Made by a program: the position numbers and the translations under genes | The notes under the pieces: generated by a model | Told to the model about the DNA's origin: nothing | Databases searched by the model: none | The model's input: the letters and a program-made list of their open reading frames with translations, nothing else | Shown: positions 31,896 to 40,412 of the stretch, piece by piece | How the letters are laid out: the number at the start of each line of letters is the position of its first letter | How positions within the stretch are numbered: position 1 is the first letter of the stretch | NCBI GenBank assembly: GCA_051162045.1 | Contig: JBISDI010000007.1 | Direction: 5' to 3' (one strand) | Source: Anaerozeibacter quisquiliarum | GTDB taxonomy: Bacteria; Bacillota; Clostridia; Christensenellales; Aristaeellaceae | DNA: 64,000 nt

Positions 31896-34367
31896 CTACT
31901 TGGCGATCGCGTTGGGCGCGGGCACCGTCAGCGAGTCGGTCTTTTTCTGATCCTCGATATAGTACTCGATGATCTCCCGGGCGGCCTTGCCCGCCCTCGC
32001 GCCGCCGAGGCCGTTCTGGATGTAGACGACCACCACGATCGTGGGCCGCTCGGCCTCATAATCGCCGTAGGCCACCAGCCACGCGTTGTTTTCGACGTCG
32101 ATCTTACTGCGCTGCGCGGTGCCGGTCTTGGCCGCGATCTTGACATGGGAGCCCTTGAACACGGCCGCCGCGGTGCCGTCGTTTTCGGTCGAGGTCACGT
32201 CCTCCATGCCCTCCTGAATGGCGGCCAGGTAGGCGTCGGCGCCGCTGATGTAGTTGGCGACGACCGGCTGCTTTTCCAGTACCACCTTGCCGGTGGGCGA
32301 TACGATCTTGTCGATGACCTGCGCGTCGTAGACCGTGCCGCCGTTGCAGACGGCCGCCACGTAGCGCGCGGCCGCGACCGGGGTGATCTGGGTGATCGAC
32401 TGGCCGATCGCCTCCATGATGGTCTCGTTGGGCGTCCAGCGCAGGTCGTTGATGTAGGTGACAAATTCGGAAACCATCGTATGCCGGCGGATGTAGTCGG
32501 CGGGGAGGTTCATTTCCTCGAGCAGCACCTTCTGGATCTTGCGCAGCCAGGTGGACTTGTTGCCCTCGTCGCTCGCGACGTCCAGGATCATCTTGGTCGC
32601 CTTGTTCAGCCGGTCCTCGTCGTACTCGATGCCGCGATCCTCGCCCGCCGCGCGCAGCCGGTTCTTGATCGCCCGCGCGGCGAAGTAGGGCTTGCCGGTG
32701 TATTGCCCGTCGATCGGGCGGTCCGGGTCGTACAGCTTCGACTGGTCGCCCACGAAGCTGGTCGACTCGTTGGGCAGTTCGATGCCGGTGCGCGAGGTCA
32801 GCCCCAGCTTGGCGGCCCACTTGACGATGTTGTCCACGCCCAAGCGCAGCCCCACCGTGAAGAAGAAGTAGTTGCACGAGTTCTTGATGCCCTCGACCAC
32901 CGTCTGGTCGGCGTGCTTGTAGCGGTTGGCCTTGCTGATCCAGCAGCTGGGTTGGTGCGACTTGTCGTCGGTCAAGGTGAACGGGCTTTTGTCGGTGATC
33001 TTTTCGTCGAGCGTCAGCTTGCCCTCGACCAGCGCGGCCAACGCGGTGACCATCTTGAAGCAGGAGCCGGGCGTGTCGCGCGCTGAGATGGCGCGGTTGT
33101 ACAGCGGATTGTCGGGGTTCTTAACCAGCTCGTTCCAGTACTCGGGCGCTACTTGGCCGCCGGTGAATCGGCTAAGGTCGATCGTGGGGTGGCTGGCCAT
33201 GGCCATGATGCGGCCGGAATCGGGGGCCATGACCACGATCGCGCCGCTGGTGGCGGTCTCCACTTTCTTGCCGATCGACTCGTAGCGCAGCAGTTCCTCC
33301 TGGTTGTCGCTGCGCCATCTGGAGTCGTTCATCATGTCCGCCTGGATCCTGTTGATGCCCTCGATCGCCTTGTAAAGCGCGGCCTCGGTCACCTGCTGCA
33401 GCCTTGAATCGATCGTCAGCACGATCGAGTTGCCGTCGATCGGGGCCTGATAGCTGATCTCGCGGATGATCTTGCCGCGGTTGTTGATCTCCACCACCCG
33501 CTGGCCCTTCCTGTACTCCATGTAGGGCGTGAGCTGATCCTCCATCGAATACTCGATGCCCGTTTGACCCATGGTGGCGTCGTTGCTGTAGCCCTTTTCT
33601 TTATAATTGGCGAGGGTTTCCTCACCCGAAATCTTCGAGATATAGCCCACCACATGGGCGGCGGTCTGCCCCTTCGGGTAGACGCGCACCGAGCTCTGCT
33701 TGATGCTCATGCCGATCAGCTCAAGCGAGCGGGTCTCAAGCTCGCTGACGGTGTCAAAGCCCACGTCCTTGGCGATCACGACCGGCATGGACAGGAAGTT
33801 GTACATGCGCGACAGCTGCCAGACCGACAGCACCTTGACCTTCATATCGTCGTCCAGGCTTGCCGGAATCTTGTAGTTTGCGCACAGGCGGTCGAACAGC
33901 TCCGCCTCCGACACGTTTTCGAGGTAGAAGTTCTGCCGCCACTGCTTTTCGCGCTTGGCGGCCACCGCCGGATTGTCGGTGCCGGTGTCGAAGCGCCATG
34001 TTCCGTCCTCGCCCTTCTTGAGCCAGAACTCGATCACGGTGCGTTTGCCGCTGCGCTCAATCAGCGCGATGGTGTCGATGATCGACTGGGTGTAGGCGGC
34101 GCGGTCGTCGTCTCCGGTTAACGAGGGATCGCGGTAGAACTGCACGTCGAACGCGGGCTTGTCGTAGGCCAACGGGATCATGTTGGCGTCGTAGATCGTG
34201 CCGCGCCTGCCGGTCAGCGTGATCGTGCGCGTGGTCTTCGTGCTGGCCGCCTGCTGATAGTCCTCATAGGCCAGAATTTGCAGGTCGTACATCTTGAGTG
34301 CGATGACCGAGAAGATCCCGATGATGATGAGCGCCAGCACCACGTAGCGCGCGCGTTTGGGTCGCAT
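31896..34367 (-). CDS. mrdA: Penicillin-binding protein 2 (elongation transpeptidase)
   Basis: Class B PBP that crosslinks peptidoglycan with RodA. The 823-residue protein has one N-terminal membrane segment (VVLALIIIGIFSVIAL), a dimerisation domain (TGRRGTIYDANMIPLAYD) and a transpeptidase domain with S-x-x-K as PGSCFKM, SxN as NSCN and KTG as AAKTGTAQ. It is longer than the usual 600-720 residues, with extra segments around 120-210 and 560-640, between the SxN and KTG motifs. ATG 34367 follows GGGAGGT. Confidence 0.94.
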   Translation of the reverse strand: MRPKRARYVVLALIIIGIFSVIALKMYDLQILAYEDYQQAASTKTTRTITLTGRRGTIYDANMIPLAYDKPAFDVQFYRDPSLTGDDDRAAYTQSIIDTIALIERSGKRTVIEFWLKKGEDGTWRFDTGTDNPAVAAKREKQWRQNFYLENVSEAELFDRLCANYKIPASLDDDMKVKVLSVWQLSRMYNFLSMPVVIAKDVGFDTVSELETRSLELIGMSIKQSSVRVYPKGQTAAHVVGYISKISGEETLANYKEKGYSNDATMGQTGIEYSMEDQLTPYMEYRKGQRVVEINNRGKIIREISYQAPIDGNSIVLTIDSRLQQVTEAALYKAIEGINRIQADMMNDSRWRSDNQEELLRYESIGKKVETATSGAIVVMAPDSGRIMAMASHPTIDLSRFTGGQVAPEYWNELVKNPDNPLYNRAISARDTPGSCFKMVTALAALVEGKLTLDEKITDKSPFTLTDDKSHQPSCWISKANRYKHADQTVVEGIKNSCNYFFFTVGLRLGVDNIVKWAAKLGLTSRTGIELPNESTSFVGDQSKLYDPDRPIDGQYTGKPYFAARAIKNRLRAAGEDRGIEYDEDRLNKATKMILDVASDEGNKSTWLRKIQKVLLEEMNLPADYIRRHTMVSEFVTYINDLRWTPNETIMEAIGQSITQITPVAAARYVAAVCNGGTVYDAQVIDKIVSPTGKVVLEKQPVVANYISGADAYLAAIQEGMEDVTSTENDGTAAAVFKGSHVKIAAKTGTAQRSKIDVENNAWLVAYGDYEAERPTIVVVVYIQNGLGGARAGKAAREIIEYYIEDQKKTDSLTVPAPNAIAK

Positions 34368-34456
34368 GGTAACACCTCCCTCGTGGCACCCCCCTCAGGT
34401 ACCAGTCACGTTAAGATCGGTAAAGCCGCCCGGCCCTCCGGAACCGGATGCCCGCG

Positions 34457-34948
34457 TCAGCGGGCCGCGTAGCGCGACCAGCTGGGTTTGAGCATCCGAT
34501 TATACAATAAGTAGAGGAATTGCGCAAGCAGCGTCTGCACCGCGATCCGCGCGAGCGCGCCGCGCAGCGCCGTCGTGCCGAGCACCTGCCCCGCGAGCAG
34601 CGCGTAGAGGGCGAGCACGCTCTCGTACAGCGCAAAGCATACGATCGGCGCGAACACCGCCGTCAGCAGGTAGCGCTGAAACCTTCGTCCGGCCAGGCCC
34701 GACAGGTAGCCGGTCGCGATCAGCAGCCCGGTCATCAGCCCAAGCGGGTAGGATGCGGTGATATCCATCAACAGCCCGCCGATCATGCCGTACAGCATGC
34801 CGTTGGTGCGCCCGAGCAGCAACCCCAGCACGCTCACCGTGGTCGGCAGCATGAGCGGCACCGCCCAGTGGTCGGTCAGCATCGGCACGACCGACGTATC
34901 GATGAGCAGCGCCAGCACCGTGAGCACCAGCGGCCAAATGCGCCTCAT
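34457..34948 (-). CDS. mreD: Rod shape-determining membrane protein MreD
   Basis: A 163-residue hydrophobic protein with five to six membrane segments, starting MRRIWPLVLTVLALLIDTSVV and containing GLLMDITASYPLGLM, the MreD pattern. It links MreC to the elongation complex. It sits directly between mreC and mrdA; ATG 34948 follows GGGGAGGGG. Confidence 0.9.
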   Translation of the reverse strand: MRRIWPLVLTVLALLIDTSVVPMLTDHWAVPLMLPTTVSVLGLLLGRTNGMLYGMIGGLLMDITASYPLGLMTGLLIATGYLSGLAGRRFQRYLLTAVFAPIVCFALYESVLALYALLAGQVLGTTALRGALARIAVQTLLAQFLYLLYNRMLKPSWSRYAAR

Positions 34949-34961
34949 TTGATCCCCTCCC

Positions 34962-36092
34962 CTATCTTGCCCATCGATCCTCAGGCGACAGATCGCCCAG
35001 GTCCGCCTGGGGCGCGGGCGTAGGCGAGGGGGCGGGGGTCATCTGCGCGCCCTCGGGCGGCCGGGGCGTGGGATAGCTCCAGTAGGACGGCTGGTCCTCA
35101 TCCTCGCCTTGCCGGACCTCTTCGGGCCGGGGTGTGGGCGTGGGCGCCTCAGTCGGCTGGGGCGTGGGCGTCATCAGCGGTTGAAGCGGCTGATCGTCAC
35201 GCTCGACCGTCGTGCGCAGCACCATCACCTCTTCGATGTGCAGAAAATCGACCGCGGGCTGCACCACGATGTAGCGGTCGGCCAGGTCGCTCTGGCGCGA
35301 CACCGACGCGACCGTACCCACCACCAGCCCCTTGGGCAGCAGCGAGCCCTCGCCGCCGGTCAGCACCACGTCGCCCGGTATGATGTCGTTGACCGAGGGC
35401 ACGTAGTACATGTGGCACTCGGCCCGATCCGTGGAGGCGTCGGTCCGGCCCCAGATTTGGCCCTGGTCGCGGGTTCGCTCGACCATCGCGCCGATGCTCG
35501 AGCGCGGGTCGATCACCGACAGTACCTTGGCGTAGTTGAGCCCCACCTCGATCACCCGGCCGGCCAGCCCCGCGCCGGTGGCCACCGGCATGCCCACCGC
35601 GACGCCGTCGTTCGTGCCGCGGTTGATCGTGAAGGTCTCCATATAGGTGCCCGGGCCCTTGGCGATCACGCCGGCGAACAGCGGCTGCATGTCGTCCAGG
35701 CGCTCCTTGACGTCCAGCAGGTCGCGCAGCCGCCCGTTCTCGATCGCGTAGGCCTCGTACTTGGACAACTGCAGCTCGAGCAGCGCGCTTTTCTGGCGCT
35801 CGTAGGCCAGGTCGCTCTCCATCTGCGCGTAGCTGCGCGCGCCGTCGATCAGGCCACGCACGTAGCGGGTGGCGGAGGACACCGCGTTCTGGATCGGCGA
35901 GAGCACCGAGCCCACCGCGTTTTCTACCACGCTCAGCCGCTCGGCGTCGCGCACCACCAGGAAAAACGCGAGCGCGACGATCGCCAGCGTTACCAAAATC
36001 GCAAACATCACGCGCCCCCACGCGCCGCGCTTTTTCTGCGCGCCGCGCCGGAGGGCAGGCTCGGGTCTCTTGGGCTTCTTGCCAAACGCCAT
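34962..36092 (-). CDS. mreC: Rod shape-determining protein MreC
   Basis: A 376-residue bitopic protein: basic N terminus, membrane segment VMFAILVTLAIVALAFFLVV, coiled coil (about 75-120) and the beta-barrel core with VIAKGPGTYMETFTINRGTNDGV-type motif, GAGLAGRVIEVG, and GGEGSLLPKGLVVGTV. The final 80 residues are rich in Pro/Thr/Glu/Gln (PTPQPTEAPTPTPRPEE), a low-complexity outer tail not needed in typical MreC. It organises the elongation machinery outside the membrane. ATG 36092. Confidence 0.93.
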   Translation of the reverse strand: MAFGKKPKRPEPALRRGAQKKRGAWGRVMFAILVTLAIVALAFFLVVRDAERLSVVENAVGSVLSPIQNAVSSATRYVRGLIDGARSYAQMESDLAYERQKSALLELQLSKYEAYAIENGRLRDLLDVKERLDDMQPLFAGVIAKGPGTYMETFTINRGTNDGVAVGMPVATGAGLAGRVIEVGLNYAKVLSVIDPRSSIGAMVERTRDQGQIWGRTDASTDRAECHMYYVPSVNDIIPGDVVLTGGEGSLLPKGLVVGTVASVSRQSDLADRYIVVQPAVDFLHIEEVMVLRTTVERDDQPLQPLMTPTPQPTEAPTPTPRPEEVRQGEDEDQPSYWSYPTPRPPEGAQMTPAPSPTPAPQADLGDLSPEDRWAR

Positions 36093-36107
36093 GCGGTTCT
36101 CTACTCC

Positions 36108-37217
36108 TTACAGTTCCTCGGCCGCGCCGGTCATGAGCAGCAGCTTCAGCAGCCGCTCGTCGGCGGCCAGCGTGCCGAGGCCCAGAATTACATCCTCGTG
36201 CGGGTGCTCGCCCACCGACACCGGCACAGCGGTCTCGGCCGCCAACCTCGGGGCCAACCCTTTAAGCAGCGCGCCGCCGCCCGACAGGCAGATGCCCGCG
36301 TCCAGGATGTCGGCGGCCAGCTCCGGCGGCACGCGCGACAGCGCGTCGCGCAGCGCGTCCACCAGCAACGCAATGCTGCCCTCGAGTCCCAGCGCAATGT
36401 CGCGCGGCGTGATCTCCACGGTAGTCGGCTGGCCGGTCTTGGCGTCGCGGCCCTTGAGCAGCACCTTCTCGCCCTCGTCCGGCGCTTCCATTTTGTCTTC
36501 TTCTTTGCCGTCCTTGTCGTCGGCCCCGTCCTGCGCGCCCTCGGCCTCTTCCTCGGGCAGCTCGGCCGAGCCGATGTCGCACTTGAGGTCCTCGGCCGTG
36601 GTCAGGCCGATGACGACGCCCTTCTCGCGCCGGATGTGGCGCGCGATGGCCTCGTCCATCGACAGAGTCCCCGTGCGCATCGAGCGTGCGGCCGCGATCG
36701 CGCCGCTCGCGATCACGGCAATCTCGGTCGTGCCGCCGCCCAGCACCACGATCATCAGAGCGCGCGTATCGTCCACCTTGAGCCCCGCGCCCAACGCCGC
36801 CGCGACCGGCGTCTTGACCAAGACCGCGCGCTTCGCGCCGGTCATGCGCACCGCCTGGATGAGCGCCGCCTTCTCCACCTTGGTCAGCCCCTGCGACATG
36901 CTGACCAGCAGCTGCGCCTTCTCCATCGGCTTCCTACGCCCGGTCGCCCGCTCGGCCAGCGACACCATGAGCAGCGCCGCCATGTCGGCGTCGGTGACCG
37001 CGCCGTCCATCACCGGCGACAGCCGCTCGAACCTGCCCTGGCCGCGCCCGCCCATCGCGTAGGCGTCGCCGCCCACCGCGTACACCTGCGCGGGGTCGTC
37101 GGCCATCACCAGCACACTCGTCGGCTCGCGCAGCACGATGCCCTGGTTCTCAAGGTAGATCGTGGTGTTGGCGCTGCCCAGGTCGATCGCGATGCCGTCC
37201 CCCGAAAAAAAGCTCAC
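36108..37217 (-). CDS. mreB: MreB-like actin homologue with altered ATPase residues
   Basis: A 369-residue MreB by position and sequence: IDLGSANTTIYL (phosphate 1), GGGTTEIAV (phosphate 2) and GICLSGGGALLKGL. Two catalytic positions differ from canonical MreB: the usual EEPxAAAIGA reads KTPVAAALGA (T136), and the usual VVDIGGGTTE reads IVVLGGGTTE (V158). An acidic insertion lies at residues about 222-248, between DIGSAELPEE and GRDAKTG. So it likely binds nucleotide poorly or does not hydrolyse it, though it is still in the rod operon. Start is GTG 37217 overlapping maf as GTGA, with GGGAGG upstream. Confidence 0.9.
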   Translation of the reverse strand: MSFFSGDGIAIDLGSANTTIYLENQGIVLREPTSVLVMADDPAQVYAVGGDAYAMGGRGQGRFERLSPVMDGAVTDADMAALLMVSLAERATGRRKPMEKAQLLVSMSQGLTKVEKAALIQAVRMTGAKRAVLVKTPVAAALGAGLKVDDTRALMIVVLGGGTTEIAVIASGAIAAARSMRTGTLSMDEAIARHIRREKGVVIGLTTAEDLKCDIGSAELPEEEAEGAQDGADDKDGKEEDKMEAPDEGEKVLLKGRDAKTGQPTTVEITPRDIALGLEGSIALLVDALRDALSRVPPELAADILDAGICLSGGGALLKGLAPRLAAETAVPVSVGEHPHEDVILGLGTLAADERLLKLLLMTGAAEEL

Positions 37218-37786
37218 TGCGCCTTCGCCTCCCAATCGGCCATCATTTGTGCAAGCGCCTCGACCGGCAGCCCCATCACATTGCTGTACGAGCCCTCGAT
37301 CGCCGACACGAACGCTCCCGCCCCGCCTTGGATGGCGTAGGCGCCCGCCTTGTCCATCGGCTCGCCGCCATCGACATAGGCGGCGATTTCCGCCTCGGTC
37401 AGCGCGCGGAACGTCACCCCGGTGCGCTCGACATGAACCGCCGTCCGCCCGGTCGCGGCGTCGAACAGGCACACCCCTGTGTATACGTCGTGCGCGCGCC
37501 CCGACAGCTTCCCGAGCATCTCGCGCGCTTCGCGTGCGTCCAGGGGCTTGCCGAGCGCGCGCCCATCGAGCGCCACCAGCGTGTCGGCCCCGAGCACCAA
37601 GGCGCTTGCGAGCCCCTCGGCGGCCGCGCGCGCCTTGCGCTCGGCCAGCACGCCGACGGCCCGCTCGGGCGGCTCGTCCGTGTGCTCGTCGGCTGACTGA
37701 ACGCGCGTGATAAAGGGGATGCCCATCTGTTCAAGCAGCGCCCGCCGCCGGGGCGACGACGAGGCCAGCACAATCGTTTGACGCAA
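37214..37786 (-). CDS. maf: Maf/YhdE-type nucleoside triphosphate pyrophosphatase
   Basis: A 190-residue Maf protein hydrolysing non-canonical or canonical dTTP/UTP to the monophosphate. It starts QTIVLASSSPRRRALL and contains VLGADTLVALDGRALGKP, REMLGKLSGRAHDVYTG and EGSYSNVMGLPVEAL. Start is best placed at TTG 37786, with GGAGGG 6 nt upstream; upstream ATGs at 37807 and 37822 lack a ribosome binding site and the latter overlaps the promoter -10. It is the first gene of the rod-shape operon, as in Bacillus. Confidence 0.92.
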   Translation of the reverse strand: MRQTIVLASSSPRRRALLEQMGIPFITRVQSADEHTDEPPERAVGVLAERKARAAAEGLASALVLGADTLVALDGRALGKPLDAREAREMLGKLSGRAHDVYTGVCLFDAATGRTAVHVERTGVTFRALTEAEIAAYVDGGEPMDKAGAYAIQGGAGAFVSAIEGSYSNVMGLPVEALAQMMADWEAKAQ

Positions 37787-37820
37787 GCGCTTCCCTCCGG
37801 TCTCCATATAGGCGTTTAAC

Positions 37821-37848
37821 ATTATAGCACAGAAACCGCGATCTGCAA
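37821..37848 (-). promoter_or_regulatory. Promoter of the maf-mreBCD-mrdA-minD-rodA operon
   Basis: On the minus strand TTGCAG (37848-37843), 16 bp, TATAAT (37826-37821) with an extended TGC before it. Initiation near 37814 gives a leader of about 27 nt to the maf TTG. No internal promoter or terminator of comparable quality is seen until rodA. Confidence 0.78.
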
Positions 37849-37997
37849 ACCTCGCGCGCGCCCACTGCCCGCATTGCCATCAAAAGATAACCGGACCGCA
37901 AATCCCCCGCCACAACCGGCGATGCCCTGTCGCCATGCCGCCACCGGGAATCTCCAATCAATTTTAAATTATTTAAGCAATTCTAAGCGAAATCACT

Positions 37998-38023
37998 TAA
38001 AAACGCCCGCAGATTGCCGATGT
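37998..38023 (+). promoter_or_regulatory. SigD (sigma-28)-type promoter for the chemoreceptor
   Basis: TAAA (37998-38001), 14 bp, GCCGATGT (38016-38023), close to the flagellar sigma consensus TAAA-N14/16-GCCGATAT. It is about 120 nt upstream of the methyl-accepting protein start, a class of gene usually under this sigma factor. The rest of 37849-38145 holds no gene. Confidence 0.65.
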
Positions 38024-38145
38024 AAATAGCGATATGGGTAAATTTTATAACAAACCCGACCGACGAAACCGCATTGCTTCGCGCGCCGCACAGCCGATAC
38101 CATGGATAAACCGACACCATTGATAACTGGGAGGAATAGACAGCC

Positions 38146-40152
38146 ATGTTCAGAAAAATGAAGTTAGGCGCGAAACTTGTCCTGGTCGTCTCGCTAATCA
38201 TGAGTATCGTGATGGTAGCCGTGCTGGGGTATCAGACGCTCAGTAGCCGAACGCGCGATGTCTTGAGCGCGTACGACCAAGCTCGATCGCTGGGCAACGC
38301 GAATGCATCCCAGTTGAAGGCCCAGTTGGAGGAAGCGTTGAGCGCGACGCGGGCGATGGCGTCGACGCTGGGGACCTTTAAGGAGATACCGAACGCGCTT
38401 CGGCGCGAGATTCTGACCGCGGTGCTCAGGCGGGTCGCCCTGGACAACGACTACCTCACCAGTGCGTGGGCCTGTTTCGAGCCAAACGTGGTGGACGAGC
38501 GGGACTCCCAATTCACGAACAGCCCGGGCAGCGACAAGGGCGGCCGCTTCGTCCCCAAAATGGTTCGGGATGAATCGGGCAAGGTAACCCTCTCCACGCT
38601 GATCGGCTACGATGTGCCGGGCGAAGACGAATTCTACCGACGGGCGCTCGATTCGGGCAATGAAGTATTGCTCGAACCGGTCGAATACGATATGAACGGC
38701 AAGATGGTGCTGACGACCTCGTTCGTCGTTCCGATCCGGACCACGGCGGGCAAGATCGCGGGCGCGGCGGGTATCGACATTGCGCTCGACACAATCAATA
38801 AGACGGAACTGCAGCGCGCTGACTACAAGACGATCAACATCTGCGTGCTGTCCAACGCCGGCACCTTCGTCACGTATCCTGAAGCCGAGGGCGTGGGCAC
38901 CCACCTGTCCATGTACGAGAGCGAAGCGGCGCTCGAGCCCATGCTGGAGGCCATTCGGACCGGCTCCGGCTACACGCTCGAGTCCGCGTCCACCTTGACC
39001 GGCGAACCCGTGCTCACGGTGTTCTCCCCCATCACCCTGGGCAAGACCGGCACGCCCTGGTCGGTCATGCTGTCCATCGCCATGGACGAGATATTGGCCA
39101 AATCCTTGCAGAACATCTGGATTGCGATCGCCGGGCTGGTGCTGGCGCTGGTGTCCGTCGTGCTGGCCGTCGCCGTCTCCGTCAAACGAATCGTCACCCT
39201 GCCCGTGCGGGCCGCCACAGAGAAGGCTCGGGAATTCGCCGCCGGCGACTTCTCAAGCTCGATATCCGAGACGTTCATGCGGCGCGGCGATGAAGTCGGC
39301 GATTTAACCAGGGCCAACGACACGCTGTTCCGTCAGATGAACAGCCTGCTGCAAAGCCTCAAGGGCGCGGCCAATCAGGTAGGCGCGGGCGCGCGGCAGA
39401 TTTCGGATTCGAGCACGGCGCTCGCGCAGGGCGCAACCGAGCAGGCGAGCTCCGTCGAGGAACTGAGCGCCTCGATGGAGCAGATCGCCGCCCAGACCCA
39501 GGTCAACACAGAAAACGCCAAAAAGGCCAACGAGCTGTCCGAGCAGGCCAAGCGCGACGCCGAGCAGGGCAACGAGCAGATGAAGCGGCTGCTGGGCGCG
39601 ATGGACGACATCAACCATTCGTCGGGCAACATCTCGGGCATCATCAAGGTGATCGACGACATCGCGTTCCAGACGAACATCCTGGCGCTGAACGCCGCGG
39701 TCGAAGCCGCGCGCGCGGGCGAGCACGGCAAGGGCTTTGCCGTGGTGGCCGGCGAGGTGCGCAGCTTGGCCGCCAAGTCGGCGGAGGCCGCCAAGGAAAC
39801 GGCCAGCCTGATCGAGGAATCGATCGCGAAGGTCACCGGCGGCAGCAAGATCGCGAGCGAGACGGCGGAGGCGCTGCGCGCGATCGTTACGGAAGTGGAC
39901 AACGCCACGCGGCTGATGAACGGCATCTACACGGCGTCGGTCGAGCAGGCGAGCGGCATCGCGCAGGTCAACCAGAACATCATGCAGGTGTCGCAGGTGG
40001 TGCAGTCCAACTCCGCCACCGCCGAGGAATCCGCCGCCGCCAGCGAGGAACTCAACGGCCAGGCCGACCTGCTGATCCGGCAGGCCAACCAGTTCAAGCT
40101 CAGGGACGCCCAGGTAGACGCTGATTATAGCGTGCGTGCGGCGGTGATCTGA
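38146..40152 (+). CDS. Methyl-accepting chemotaxis protein with Cache sensor
   Basis: A 668-residue transmembrane chemoreceptor. Membrane segments lie at about 10-30 and 322-345; between them is a dCache-type sensor (FEPNVVDERDSQFTNSPGSD, PVEYDMNGKMVLTTSFVVPI and GAAGIDIAL), which binds small ligands such as amino or organic acids. A HAMP region follows (RIVTLPVRAATEKAREFAAGDF), then the signalling domain with hairpin tip IDDIAFQTNILALNAAVEAA and GFAVVAGEVRSLAAKSAEA. Adaptation sites are plausible in the Gln/Glu-rich helices. ATG 38146 follows GGGAGG. It indicates a motile organism. Confidence 0.93.
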   Translation: MFRKMKLGAKLVLVVSLIMSIVMVAVLGYQTLSSRTRDVLSAYDQARSLGNANASQLKAQLEEALSATRAMASTLGTFKEIPNALRREILTAVLRRVALDNDYLTSAWACFEPNVVDERDSQFTNSPGSDKGGRFVPKMVRDESGKVTLSTLIGYDVPGEDEFYRRALDSGNEVLLEPVEYDMNGKMVLTTSFVVPIRTTAGKIAGAAGIDIALDTINKTELQRADYKTINICVLSNAGTFVTYPEAEGVGTHLSMYESEAALEPMLEAIRTGSGYTLESASTLTGEPVLTVFSPITLGKTGTPWSVMLSIAMDEILAKSLQNIWIAIAGLVLALVSVVLAVAVSVKRIVTLPVRAATEKAREFAAGDFSSSISETFMRRGDEVGDLTRANDTLFRQMNSLLQSLKGAANQVGAGARQISDSSTALAQGATEQASSVEELSASMEQIAAQTQVNTENAKKANELSEQAKRDAEQGNEQMKRLLGAMDDINHSSGNISGIIKVIDDIAFQTNILALNAAVEAARAGEHGKGFAVVAGEVRSLAAKSAEAAKETASLIEESIAKVTGGSKIASETAEALRAIVTEVDNATRLMNGIYTASVEQASGIAQVNQNIMQVSQVVQSNSATAEESAAASEELNGQADLLIRQANQFKLRDAQVDADYSVRAAVI

Positions 40153-40175
40153 GTTCTCGTCAGACCGCGCTTGCA

Positions 40176-40217
40176 AAAGCCTCGGCGTAGCGGCGCTACG
40201 CCGAGGCTTTCAGTTTT
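40176..40217 (+). terminator. Terminator after the chemoreceptor, built from a repeat-like palindrome
   Basis: Perfect 17-bp stem AAAGCCTCGGCGTAGCG with its complement (40194-40210), loop G, then CAGTTTT. The stem resembles the core of the element at 5862-5905 (TTGCAAAA-CC-GCGTAGC-GCGCTACG-CGAGG). Confidence 0.75.
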
Positions 40218-40337
40218 GCTCCCGCGGAAAAGGCGCCGCCCGACGGATGCGGGCATGGTTCCGGTTGTTATGAAACGCAGAACTGGCCAGGCGCCGCGCA
40301 TTTCACGCTTTTCGTTACATTTTGAGTGGGGTTCGGC

Positions 40338-40366
40338 TTGACAGTGCATTATATTGCGCATATAAT
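40338..40366 (+). promoter_or_regulatory. Consensus sigma-A promoter for the sugar ABC importer
   Basis: TTGACA (40338-40343), exactly 17 bp, TATAAT (40361-40366), all consensus. Initiation near 40373, 40 nt before the binding-protein ATG. Confidence 0.85.
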
Positions 40367-40412
40367 TGGATTATCGTTCCAAATATATTAAGAATCGGAT
40401 GGAGGTTTTGCG

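Noticed and set aside
31077..37340. Plus-strand frames opposite minD, mrdA and mreB/mreC (669 and 743 codons)
   Set aside because: Composition is the complement of the true genes, with no ribosome binding sites or motifs.
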